Source: CAZWLD01 sp964634685 (GTDB lineage: Bacteria; Bacillota_I; Bacilli_A; Acholeplasmatales; JAEDCM01). From it: 17,105 nt of DNA. Within the stretch, counting starts at the first letter, position 1, and each line of letters opens with the position of its first letter. Shown in pieces: positions 1 through 6,544 of this stretch. The translations under genes and the position numbers were made by a program. The DNA lies in the NCBI GenBank assembly GCA_964634685.1, contig CAZWLD010000042.1:1-17105 (forward strand), in the 5' to 3' direction. The notes under the pieces were generated by a model. That model was not told where the DNA came from and searched no databases. It saw only the letters and a list, made by a program, of their open reading frames with translations.

Positions 1-63
1 ACTGTTTATCACAAACAGGGCTCGTTGAGTAAGGAAATAAACGGAAATTCTATAGCATTATAG
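1..63 (+). other. possible 3' end of an upstream gene
   Basis: The first forward frame is open from the window edge to a TAG at 61-63 (20 codons), and the other two forward frames stop earlier. It could be the tail of a gene that begins outside the window, because the next terminator on this strand is at 182-207. I do not recognise the peptide, and 20 open codons can occur by chance. The remaining stretch to 181 shows no gene. It contains two imperfect copies of ACGGAAAT near 41-49 and 86-93. Confidence 0.2.
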
Positions 64-181
64 AGTTTTATAGGTTTTGTTGAACGGAAATCCAATTTGG
101 AAGGATACTTATGTTTATGCATATTTATTATCCGACAAATAGTAAGCATTGGGTTTTATATTTAAATTAATTTAAGTTTAC

Positions 182-207
182 GAGGGCTAAATAGTCCTCT
201 TTTTTTA
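182..207 (+). terminator. intrinsic terminator of an upstream transcript
   Basis: GAGGGCT (182-188) pairs with AGTCCTC (193-199), with one G-T wobble and an AAAT loop, followed by a run of T at 200-206. This is a classic Rho-independent terminator in the forward direction. It implies that a transcript enters the window from the left. Confidence 0.85.
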
Positions 208-216
208 CAAATGTAG

Positions 217-222
217 TATAAT
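217..222 (+). promoter_or_regulatory. -10 box for the alcohol dehydrogenase gene
   Basis: A perfect TATAAT lies 35 nt before the start codon at 258. The matching -35 position falls in the terminator stem and T-run (194-199) and is a poor match to TTGACA, so the promoter may be weak or activator-dependent. Confidence 0.5.
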
Positions 223-257
223 AGATGTAAAGAGATAAAACATATTTGGAGGCTATT

Positions 258-1415
258 ATGCAAAATTTTACTTTTCAAATTCCAACAAAAATTTATTTTG
301 GAAAAAACACAATTGGTCATTTAGATGAATTAAAAAATTATGGAAAAAAGGTTCTATTAGTTTATGGTGGCGGCTCAATCAAAAAAAATGGAATCTATGA
401 TGAGGCTTTAGCCATCTTAAAAAATGATGGACTTTTGGTATATGAGGTTAGTGGAGTTGAACCAAATCCTCGTATCGAAACAGTTCGCAAGGGTGTTTCG
501 ATTTGTAAAGCTGAAGGTGTTGATATGGTTTTAGCAATTGGTGGTGGAAGTACAATTGATTGCGCTAAGGTTATCGCTGCAGGAGCTAAATATGATGCAG
601 ATCCGTGGGATTTAGTTTTAGATGGATCAAAAATCAAAGCAGCTCTTCCGATTTTTGATATTTTGACACTCTCGGCTACAGGAACCGAAATGGATCCCTT
701 TGCGGTTATCTCGGATTTAACATTGAATGAAAAATGGGGAACTGCTTCACCTTTTATGGTTCCAACAATGTCAATTTTAAATCCTGAATATACATATTCG
801 GTATCTAAAAAGCAAACAAGCGCTGGAACTGCGGATATGATGAGTCACACAATGGAAAATTATTTTTCGAAGGAAAATGCCGATTGCCAAAAATTTATGG
901 CTGAGGGATTATTAAGAACGATGATTAAAAATGGACCTATCGCCTTAAATGATCCAAATAATTATGATGCTCGTGCCAATTTAATGTGGGCAGGAACGCA
1001 TGCCATTAATGGTGTTGTTGGAGAAGGATGCTCGCCAGCATGGTGTATTCACCCGATGGAGCATGAGCTAAGTGCCTTTTATGATATTACGCATGGTGAA
1101 GGCTTAGCTATCTTAACACCAGCTTGGATGGAGTATATTTTAAATGATGAGACAAAGGGATATATTGCCCAATTTGCCCGCAATGTTTTTGATATTAAAG
1201 GCGAAACAGAAATGGAAGAAGCGAAAGCGGGAATTGAAGCCTTGAGGAATTTCTTTTTTAAGGAAATGGGAATGCCAAAGAATTTGCGTGAGGTTGGAAT
1301 AACAGATCAAAGCAATTTTGAGATTATGGCCCAAAAGGCTAGTAAGCCATGTGCTCGTTCCTTTGTTGCCTTAAGTAAGGAAGACATTATCAATATTTAT
1401 AAAAAAGCATTTTAG
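258..1415 (+). CDS. iron-containing alcohol dehydrogenase (butanol dehydrogenase-like)
   Basis: This is a group III, iron-dependent alcohol dehydrogenase of 385 residues, the usual length for the YqhD/BdhA branch. It would reduce aldehydes to alcohols with NAD(P)H in fermentation or aldehyde detoxification. YGGGS (36-40) and IGGGSTIDCAK (94-104) are the dinucleotide-binding loops. GGGS at 37-40 resembles the NADPH-using YqhD group, so NADPH is likely but not proven. Expected iron ligands are Asp193, His197, His265 and His279, within ADMMSH, WCIHPMEH and YDITHGEG. An in-frame TTG at 246 overlaps the ribosome site, so I take ATG at 258, placed 5 nt after GGAGG (248-252). No terminator separates it from the next gene, so read-through is likely. 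The family call is secure and the substrate is unknown. Confidence 0.93.
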   Translation: MQNFTFQIPTKIYFGKNTIGHLDELKNYGKKVLLVYGGGSIKKNGIYDEALAILKNDGLLVYEVSGVEPNPRIETVRKGVSICKAEGVDMVLAIGGGSTIDCAKVIAAGAKYDADPWDLVLDGSKIKAALPIFDILTLSATGTEMDPFAVISDLTLNEKWGTASPFMVPTMSILNPEYTYSVSKKQTSAGTADMMSHTMENYFSKENADCQKFMAEGLLRTMIKNGPIALNDPNNYDARANLMWAGTHAINGVVGEGCSPAWCIHPMEHELSAFYDITHGEGLAILTPAWMEYILNDETKGYIAQFARNVFDIKGETEMEEAKAGIEALRNFFFKEMGMPKNLREVGITDQSNFEIMAQKASKPCARSFVALSKEDIINIYKKAF

Positions 1416-1447
1416 TTGAAAAATTGATTTTTAAGGGGGAGGTCCTT

Positions 1448-2485
1448 ATGCCTTTTGAAATAGTACAAAATGATATTTCAAATATGAAAGTAGACGGTAT
1501 AGTTAATACCGCAAACCCTGACCCGGTTGTTGGTTCTGGTGTTGACACTGCCATTCACAAGAAGGCTGGACCTGAATTGATTTTGACAAGGCAAAGGATT
1601 GGTTGTATTGCGTTTGGCAATGCAGTTATTACACCTGGCTTTGAATTAGATGCAAAATATGTAATTCATACGGTCGGCCCGGTTTGGATAGATGGTAATC
1701 ATAAAGAGGAACAAATATTGGCATCTTGTTATCGAAGGTCTTTGGCTTTGGCGAAGGAGTATAATTGCGAGTCCATCGCATTTCCTTTAATTGCGACTGG
1801 AAATTATGGTTTCCCTAAGCCTTTAGCCTTGCAGATAGCTGTTCGTGAAATCAGTGCGTTTCTTATGGAAAATGACATGCAGGTTTATTTGGTTGTTTTT
1901 GATAAGGAAGCATTTGCATTGTCAGAAAAATTATTTAAATCTGTAAACAGTTATATTGATAAAAATTATATTCAGGGTAAAATGATTGATGAGTATGTTC
2001 GATTTGGTACGGAAAGACGAAGAAGAGAACGTTCGAAGTACAAAGTTCTTGAAGAGGTTTGTTTAGATTATGCATCGGATGAATGTCTAGATGTTGGGGC
2101 AGTAAATTCGATAAACACTGAGGACTTTAGTCAATTATTAGAAAATTTGGATGCTAGTTTTTCGGAAACACTCCTCGAGCTTATTGATCGCACTGGAAAG
2201 AAGGATTCGGAAATTTATAAAAAAGCTAATGTCGATCGAAAGCACTTTTCAAAAATCCGAAACAATAAAGATTATAAGCCTTCGAAAGCTACGGCCTTGG
2301 CTTTTGCCTTTGCTTTAGAATTAAGCATCGATGATGCGAAATCTTTTATTGCGAGAGCAGGATTTGCTCTCTCTCACAGCAGTAAATTTGACGTTATTGT
2401 TGAATATTTTCTTATGAACAAAAATTACGACGTTTATGAATTAAATGAGGTTTTATTTGCTTTTGACCAACCACTAATTGGTTAA
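1448..2485 (+). CDS. macro domain protein with C-terminal helix-turn-helix-like domain
   Basis: Residues 1-165 form a macro domain, which binds ADP-ribose or removes it from proteins or nucleic acids. VNTAN (19-23), GSGVDTAIH (29-37), HTVGPVW (74-80) and FPLIATGNYGFP (112-123) mark the binding loops. Asn23 and Asp33 occupy the places of the catalytic Asn and Asp in MacroD-like enzymes. The normally Gly-rich stretch before Asp33 reads VVGSG, so activity may be altered. A charged segment (181-205) links to a second domain of about 110 residues (237-345). Its pattern around YKKANVDRKHFSKIRNNKDYKPSKATALAFA resembles a Cro/cI helix-turn-helix (inference), suggesting DNA binding or an ADP-ribose-sensing regulator. 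A TTG at 1424 is in frame, but ATG 1448 lies just after GGGGGAGG and is preferred. Two genes of ADP-ribose type follow. Confidence 0.85.
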   Translation: MPFEIVQNDISNMKVDGIVNTANPDPVVGSGVDTAIHKKAGPELILTRQRIGCIAFGNAVITPGFELDAKYVIHTVGPVWIDGNHKEEQILASCYRRSLALAKEYNCESIAFPLIATGNYGFPKPLALQIAVREISAFLMENDMQVYLVVFDKEAFALSEKLFKSVNSYIDKNYIQGKMIDEYVRFGTERRRRERSKYKVLEEVCLDYASDECLDVGAVNSINTEDFSQLLENLDASFSETLLELIDRTGKKDSEIYKKANVDRKHFSKIRNNKDYKPSKATALAFAFALELSIDDAKSFIARAGFALSHSSKFDVIVEYFLMNKNYDVYELNEVLFAFDQPLIG

Positions 2486-2492
2486 TAAAAAT

Positions 2493-2509
2493 GTCGCATA
2501 CCATGCGAC
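2493..2509 (+). repeat. short hairpin after the macro gene
   Basis: GTCGCAT (2493-2499) pairs perfectly with ATGCGAC (2503-2509) around a 3-nt loop. No T-run follows, so it is not a standard intrinsic terminator. It could protect the upstream mRNA 3' end or serve as a protein site. Confidence 0.55.
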
Positions 2510-2514
2510 CATTC

Positions 2515-2563
2515 ATTCTCCTATTTCCTTTATAATGAAGCTACAAAAAAGAAATAGGAGGAT
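2515..2563 (+). promoter_or_regulatory. inverted repeat enclosing a -10 box and the VWA ribosome site
   Basis: CTCCTATTTC (2518-2527) is perfectly repeated in reverse complement at GAAATAGGAG (2551-2560). A U-G pair and two more pairs extend it to 2515/2563. The right arm contains the AGGAGG ribosome site (2556-2561) for the gene at 2570. Between the arms lies TATAAT (2531-2536), with a poor -35 upstream. It can be read as an operator flanking a promoter, or as an RNA hairpin that hides the ribosome site when transcription reads through from upstream. Confidence 0.65.
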
Positions 2564-2569
2564 TTTTTT

Positions 2570-3211
2570 ATGACAGAGATTGTATTTATTTTAGACAGAA
2601 GTGGTTCAATGGCGGGACTAGAAAAGGATACCATTGGAGGGTTTAATTCTATGCTTGAGAAACAACGAAAGGAGCCGGGAGAAGCTATCGTATCGACAGT
2701 TTTGTTTGATAACGAAATTGAGGTTATTCACGATCGTGTTCCGATTGCGAATATTCCCAAGCTTACTGATAAGGACTATTATGTTCGCGGCTGTACTGCC
2801 CTTTTAGATGCGGTTGGCGGTGCCATTCATCATATTGGAAATATTCACAAGTATGCCCGTAATGAGGATGTACCAGAAAAAACCCTTTTTATTATCACTA
2901 CTGATGGTATGGAGAACTCTAGTCGTATTTATACATATGATAAGGTTCGCCGCATGATTGAGCAAAAGAAAAAACAAGGATGGGAATTTATTTTCCTTGG
3001 CGCTAACATTGACGCTAGCGTTGAGGCTAAAAGATTTGGTATCGATGAGGATATGGCCGCAAACTATCACTGTGATGAGGTTGGTACAGCCTTAAATTTT
3101 GAGGTTATTAGTGAGACCATTACGAAAGTAAGATCTTGTAAGGATTCGTTGTCCTCTGATTGGAAAAAGAAAATTGATGAGGATTATAGGAAGCGAGGTA
3201 ATAATAAATGA
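2570..3211 (+). CDS. VWA (von Willebrand factor A, MIDAS) domain protein
   Basis: A 213-residue cytoplasmic protein made almost entirely of one VWA domain, a metal-dependent protein-interaction fold. The MIDAS site is complete: DRSGS at 9-13, Thr76 in GCTALLDA and Asp112 in TTDGMENSS. There is no signal peptide or membrane segment, so it probably acts inside the cell as an adaptor or binding partner. The ATG is 8 nt after AGGAGG, and the leader carries an inverted repeat (2515-2563). Its stop overlaps the start of the ADP-ribosylglycohydrolase gene by ATGA, which implies translational coupling. With a macro protein upstream, it probably belongs to an ADP-ribose turnover or signalling set. Its partner cannot be read from sequence. 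The domain call is very secure. Confidence 0.9.
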   Translation: MTEIVFILDRSGSMAGLEKDTIGGFNSMLEKQRKEPGEAIVSTVLFDNEIEVIHDRVPIANIPKLTDKDYYVRGCTALLDAVGGAIHHIGNIHKYARNEDVPEKTLFIITTDGMENSSRIYTYDKVRRMIEQKKKQGWEFIFLGANIDASVEAKRFGIDEDMAANYHCDEVGTALNFEVISETITKVRSCKDSLSSDWKKKIDEDYRKRGNNK

Positions 3212-3966
3212 TTGGAGCTATTATAGGTGATATAATTGGGAGTCCCTTTGAATTTGACCGTGGTAAAAAGAGTAAGGATTTTCCTTTGTTTTCTAAGGGA
3301 TCTACCTACACAGACGATACTGTAATGACCTTAGCGGTTGGAAAAGTATTTGTGGATGCTATGCAAAATGCTAAGGATGAATGGATTTTAAATCTTCTTG
3401 CTAATCGTATGCGTGAGTTTGGAAGGATGTTTCCAGATGCTGGGTATGGTGGAATGTTTCACCATTGGCTTTTTAATCCTGAAGCTAAAGCCTATCGAAG
3501 CTTTGGCAATGGTTCAGCGATGCGTGTATCTTCGGTGGCGTGGCTATACAATGATATTGATTCGGTTAGACACGCCGCAAAGCTATCGGCTATAGTTACC
3601 CATAATCATCCAGAGGGAATTAAGGGAGCAGAAGCAACAGCTAGCGCTATCTTTCTCGCAAGAACTGGTCATAGTAAACTTGAAATAAAAAAATATATTG
3701 AGCAAGAATTTGGGTATGTTTTAAGTCGTACCTGCGATGAAATCAGACCGTTCTATTTTCATACTGAAACCTGTATGGAGACAGTGCCGGAGGCTATCAC
3801 GGCTTTTTTGGAAGGAGATAGCTTCGTAGATGTTATTAGAACGGCCGTGTCTCTTGGCGGGGACTCGGATACATTGACAGCCATTGCGGGTAGTATTGCG
3901 GAGGGCTTTTATGGCGTACCTGAGGAGTTAAAGGAATTTGAAGAATATCTTAATCGGGAAATGTAA
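3208..3966 (+). CDS. ADP-ribosylglycohydrolase (DraG/ARH family)
   Basis: A 252-residue enzyme of the dinuclear-Mg ADP-ribosylglycohydrolase family, which removes ADP-ribose from modified proteins or hydrolyses related ADP-ribosyl bonds. Metal-ligand motifs are intact: GDIIGSPFEF (7-16), TDDTVMT (35-41) with Thr35, Asp36 and Asp37, and GGDSDT (217-222). GNGSAMR (100-106) and HNHPEG (132-137) are further family signatures. At about 250 residues it is a compact form, shorter than DraG itself. It starts inside the VWA stop codon (ATGA) and so is co-translated with it. Together with the macro protein it gives two independent ADP-ribose-removing or ADP-ribose-binding activities in one locus. No ADP-ribosyltransferase is encoded in the window, so the modified target is unknown. 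Confidence 0.92.
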   Translation: MIGAIIGDIIGSPFEFDRGKKSKDFPLFSKGSTYTDDTVMTLAVGKVFVDAMQNAKDEWILNLLANRMREFGRMFPDAGYGGMFHHWLFNPEAKAYRSFGNGSAMRVSSVAWLYNDIDSVRHAAKLSAIVTHNHPEGIKGAEATASAIFLARTGHSKLEIKKYIEQEFGYVLSRTCDEIRPFYFHTETCMETVPEAITAFLEGDSFVDVIRTAVSLGGDSDTLTAIAGSIAEGFYGVPEELKEFEEYLNREM

Positions 3967-4000
3967 AAATCATTAAATGGCTTTCTAGAGCGATTTTTCT
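3965..4000 (+). terminator. weak hairpin, possible terminator
   Basis: AAAAATC (3965-3971) can pair with GATTTTT (3992-3998), and GCT can pair with AGC inside the loop. The T-run is part of the stem and the loop is long, so termination after the glycohydrolase gene would be partial at best. Confidence 0.3.
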
Positions 4001-4018
4001 AATTAAGGAGTGAGTGAT

Positions 4019-4750
4019 TTGAAGAAACATAAAGGATTATTAATAACTGGTATTTGCTTTTTGTCATTGATTCTGATTTTTTTATCAGTTTTCTTTATCT
4101 ATACGGCTATTTATTATAAAGCAGATAGTAAAGCATTAGAGGCTTTAGCAAGTGAAAATATTAAGATTGAGGAGCATAATAATTTCTATTCTTTTATGCC
4201 GGATAACCCAAAGGCGGGAATAATCTTTTATCCAGGCGCTAAGGTTGATGAAAAAGCATATGCACCGTTAATGCTAGAATTAACTAATCATAACTATGCT
4301 TGCTTCCTTATTAAAATGCCATTTCATTTGGCCTTTTTTGGGCAAAATAGAGCAGATCAGGTCTTAGAAAAGTATTCTGGTATAACCGAATGGTATATGA
4401 TGGGGCATTCCTTAGGTGGAGTAGTGGCAAGTGGATATGCGAATAGTCATAGTCAAATATCAGGCCTTATTTTATTAGCATCTTATGCAAGTGTAGATTT
4501 AAGTAATAGTAATTTGAAGGTTATTTCTATATATGGATCAAATGATGGCGTTTTGTCGTTAAAAAATTATGAAGAAAGTAAGAAAAATTTGCCTTCGAAT
4601 TTTTGGGAGTATGTAATTGAGGGTGGAAATCACAGTGGTTTTGGAAGTTATGGACACCAAAAAAAGGATGGTTTATTAGAACTTGAAGATGGAATGCAGA
4701 TTAATATAACGTCCTGTGTAATCGATGAATATTTTGGTTATGAGAAGTAA
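4019..4750 (+). CDS. membrane-anchored alpha/beta hydrolase
   Basis: A 243-residue alpha/beta hydrolase with one N-terminal membrane helix (about 7-32, after MKKHK). The catalytic part probably faces outside. GHSLGG (129-134) is the nucleophile elbow with Ser131. Likely partners are Asp176 in YGSNDG and His205 in GGNHSGFG. The family (alpha/beta hydrolase_5-like) contains esterases and lipases, and the substrate is unknown. An in-frame GTG at 4010 overlaps the AAGGAG ribosome site (4005-4010). The TTG at 4019, 8 nt after it, gives a proper spacing and a normal anchor sequence, so I choose that. It is close behind the glycohydrolase gene but may have its own expression. A hydrolase of the same broad fold, also membrane-anchored, is encoded at 7585. 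Confidence 0.85.
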   Translation: MKKHKGLLITGICFLSLILIFLSVFFIYTAIYYKADSKALEALASENIKIEEHNNFYSFMPDNPKAGIIFYPGAKVDEKAYAPLMLELTNHNYACFLIKMPFHLAFFGQNRADQVLEKYSGITEWYMMGHSLGGVVASGYANSHSQISGLILLASYASVDLSNSNLKVISIYGSNDGVLSLKNYEESKKNLPSNFWEYVIEGGNHSGFGSYGHQKKDGLLELEDGMQINITSCVIDEYFGYEK

Positions 4751-4800
4751 ATAATAATATAAATATTTTTGAAAAGAATCATATAAGTAAAAAATACTTG

Positions 4801-4826
4801 AGGTGGATGAAAAATCCCCTTTTTTG
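4801..4826 (+). terminator. probable terminator after the hydrolase gene
   Basis: AGGTGGAT (4801-4808) pairs with ATCCCCTT (4814-4821), with one T-C mismatch and one wobble, across a GAAAA loop. Six T follow at 4820-4825. It lies just before the AbiE promoter and would insulate the toxin-antitoxin genes. The rest of 4751-4800 holds nothing I recognise. Confidence 0.5.
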
Positions 4827-4838
4827 ATAGTGACTATA

Positions 4839-4885
4839 TTGACTTTTGTGCTTGATAGAAATATAATTATAAGCATAAAAGTCAA
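4839..4885 (+). promoter_or_regulatory. AbiE promoter inside an inverted-repeat operator
   Basis: TTGACT (4839-4844) and TATAAT (4862-4867) are separated by exactly 17 nt, a near-consensus promoter. The 15-nt arm TTGACTTTTGTGCTT (4839-4853) is repeated in reverse complement as AAGCATAAAAGTCAA (4871-4885) with one mismatch. The left arm covers the -35 box and the right arm covers the expected transcription start. Arm centres are 32 bp apart, about three helical turns, so one protein could bind both on the same DNA face. AbiEi antitoxins are known to repress their own operons through inverted repeats. Confidence 0.85.
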
Positions 4886-4907
4886 AACAACAAGGAAGTG
4901 AACTTTT

Positions 4908-5501
4908 GTGAGAGCAACAGAAGAAATCATCAAAATGGCTAAAAAAAATAATGGTATAGTAACGACTGCAATGGTGGTAGCTGCCGGATTTTCACGTGGC
5001 ACCATTAAATACCTTGAGGACAAGGGAATGATTGAAAAATCTGCAAGAGGTGTCTATATATTACCAGAAGTTTGGGACGATGAGCTTTTTAATCTGCAGA
5101 ATCGATTTAAAAGAGGCATTTACTCTCATGAAACTGCATTGTTCCTTTGGGATTTGACTGATAGAACACCGAATGCGTATAATATGACTTTCCCGGCAAA
5201 TTATAATTTATCTAAACCTAAGAAAGAGAATGTTCAATGTGCACAATGTAAAAATGATTTTTATGATTTGGGAATTGCAGAGGTGGATACCCCGGGAGGA
5301 AATGTGGTGAAGGTGTATAGTATAGAAAGAACACTTTGTGACATTTTACGTCCCCATAGTATGGTTGATATTCAGGTGGTGGCAGAAGCTTTTAAGCGTT
5401 ATGCTACAAGGAAGGATAAGAATATACCTGTTCTGTCGGATTATGCAAAGAAGTTAAAGGTTGAGAAACGACTAAGGGCGTATTTGGAGGTTTTATTGTG
5501 A
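4908..5501 (+). CDS. abiEi: AbiEi-type antitoxin, autoregulator of a type IV toxin-antitoxin pair
   Basis: A 197-residue protein with an N-terminal winged helix-turn-helix (about 1-55, with the recognition helix near GFSRGTIKYLEDKG and the wing near GVYILP) and an AbiEi-like C-terminal domain (about 60-197). In AbiE systems this protein counteracts the nucleotidyltransferase toxin without forming a stable complex and represses the shared promoter. Both roles fit here: the next gene is an AbiEii toxin and the promoter carries a long inverted repeat. It starts with GTG, 9 nt after AAGGAAG. Cys84- and Cys87-like residues occur in the segment CAQCKND, which could be a metal or redox pair, though this is speculative. 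Known AbiE systems abort phage infection. The family call is strong, but activity against phage is not shown by sequence. Confidence 0.88.
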   Translation: MRATEEIIKMAKKNNGIVTTAMVVAAGFSRGTIKYLEDKGMIEKSARGVYILPEVWDDELFNLQNRFKRGIYSHETALFLWDLTDRTPNAYNMTFPANYNLSKPKKENVQCAQCKNDFYDLGIAEVDTPGGNVVKVYSIERTLCDILRPHSMVDIQVVAEAFKRYATRKDKNIPVLSDYAKKLKVEKRLRAYLEVLL

Positions 5502-6340
5502 AAAATGCGATGCAGCTAAAAGCAATTATTAAAAATCTTGCAAAAGAGAAACACATATCTGCTCAACTTGTGATGCAAAATTTTATGTTAGAGAGATTAT
5601 TGGAACGTATATCTGTTTCTAAGTATCAACAAAATTTTATTTTAAAAGGTGGGTTTCTTATTGCAGCAATGGTTGGACTTCAAACTAGGGCAACAATGGA
5701 TATGGATGCTACTATAAAGGACTTGCCGGTAAATGAGCAGACTGTTCATAATATGTTTGAGGAGATTTGTAAAGTAGAATTGGACGATGATGTGACTTTT
5801 TGTTTCCGTAGTATTGTAGAAATCCGAGAGGGTGATGAATATACAGGGTATCGTGTAGCATTATCTGCAAATTATCCGCCTATGGCTATTCCTCTTAAAC
5901 TGGATATTACTACTGGAGACAAAATTACTCCTAGGGAAATAGAATATCAATTTAATCTTCTATTGGAAGCTAGAAGTATTTCTATTCTAGCGTATAATTT
6001 AGAAACCATTCTAGCTGAGAAGTTGGAAACAGTGATATCTAGAGGTGACCAGAATACTAGACCGAGAGATTATTACGATATATACATTTTGGCAAAGTTG
6101 CAATATTCAAATATAGAACAAAAAGTTTTAAGAGATGCGTTATTTGCCACAGCACAGAAACGCGGGTCAGTTGCAGTTATTAATGATTATCGGAAGATTA
6201 TGAATACGGTTAGAAACAGTTGGGTAATGCAGAGGCAGTGGGATAATTATCGGAAGGATTTTGAATATGCGAACGGTATTGCGTTTGAGGAGACGTGTGA
6301 TGCGATTCTTGGATTGATGGATGAGTTGCTGGTTGTATAA
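5498..6340 (+). CDS. abiEii: AbiEii-type nucleotidyltransferase toxin
   Basis: A 280-residue toxin of the DUF1814/AbiEii nucleotidyltransferase superfamily. All four family motifs are visible: KGGFL with the acidic pair in TMDMD (50-54 and 66-70), LDITTGD (135-141), LAEKLETVISRG (172-183) and RPRDYYDIY (188-196). The usual motif I ends DID or DLD, and here it is DMD, which keeps both acidic residues. Characterised relatives block growth, and related MenT toxins modify tRNA 3' ends. The target of this one is unknown. Its GTG start overlaps the antitoxin stop (GTGA) 7 nt after GGAGG, giving coupled, antitoxin-first expression. The length is normal and the gene appears intact, so the pair is probably functional. 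It may act in phage defence or stabilise the region. Confidence 0.9.
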   Translation: MKNAMQLKAIIKNLAKEKHISAQLVMQNFMLERLLERISVSKYQQNFILKGGFLIAAMVGLQTRATMDMDATIKDLPVNEQTVHNMFEEICKVELDDDVTFCFRSIVEIREGDEYTGYRVALSANYPPMAIPLKLDITTGDKITPREIEYQFNLLLEARSISILAYNLETILAEKLETVISRGDQNTRPRDYYDIYILAKLQYSNIEQKVLRDALFATAQKRGSVAVINDYRKIMNTVRNSWVMQRQWDNYRKDFEYANGIAFEETCDAILGLMDELLVV

Positions 6341-6405
6341 TTTTGTATTTTGTGAGTTAGTAGGTATTATTGACGCTTATTATTTTAAGAAATTAGTTTC
6401 TGAAA

Positions 6406-6451
6406 AGTGGTCATTTTGAGTAAAAAATAGTGGATATTATGGGGCATTTTG
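6406..6451. mobile_element. degenerate direct repeats, possible remnant of an IS21-family end
   Basis: AGTGGTCATTTTG (6406-6418) recurs in degenerate form as AGTGGATATTATG (6429-6441) and GGGGCATTTTG (6441-6451). From memory, the ends of many IS21-family elements carry several copies of GTGGTCA-type repeats next to T-runs. No transposase gene, terminal CA or target duplication is visible, so this can only be a remnant. It lies directly downstream of the AbiE pair. I see nothing else in 6341-6490. Confidence 0.3.
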
Positions 6452-6492
6452 TAAGTTCTACCCCAACAATCGTATCACTATCTTTACTGCTT

Positions 6493-6521
6493 TTGCTGAC
6501 AAAGCTATGCAATGATATGAT
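6493..6521 (+). promoter_or_regulatory. promoter of the phosphatase operon
   Basis: TTGCTG (6493-6498), a 17-nt spacer and TATGAT (6516-6521) make a good sigma-A promoter just ahead of the phosphatase gene. Transcription would start near 6528, so the leader is very short and the GAGAGGA ribosome site (6527-6533) would sit at the 5' end. Confidence 0.6.
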
Positions 6522-6544
6522 AAAACGAGAGGAAAAAAGATAAT

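Noticed and set aside
246..257. TTG at 246 as the dehydrogenase start
   Set aside because: It overlaps the GGAGG ribosome site, and the ATG at 258 has ideal spacing.
1419..1432. AAAAA/TTTTT hairpin between the dehydrogenase and macro genes as a terminator
   Set aside because: It has only five A-T pairs and no GC, so it is too weak to stop transcription. The genes are probably co-transcribed.
6390..6403. GAAA/TTTC hairpin after the AbiE toxin gene as a terminator
   Set aside because: The stem is very short and no T-run follows.
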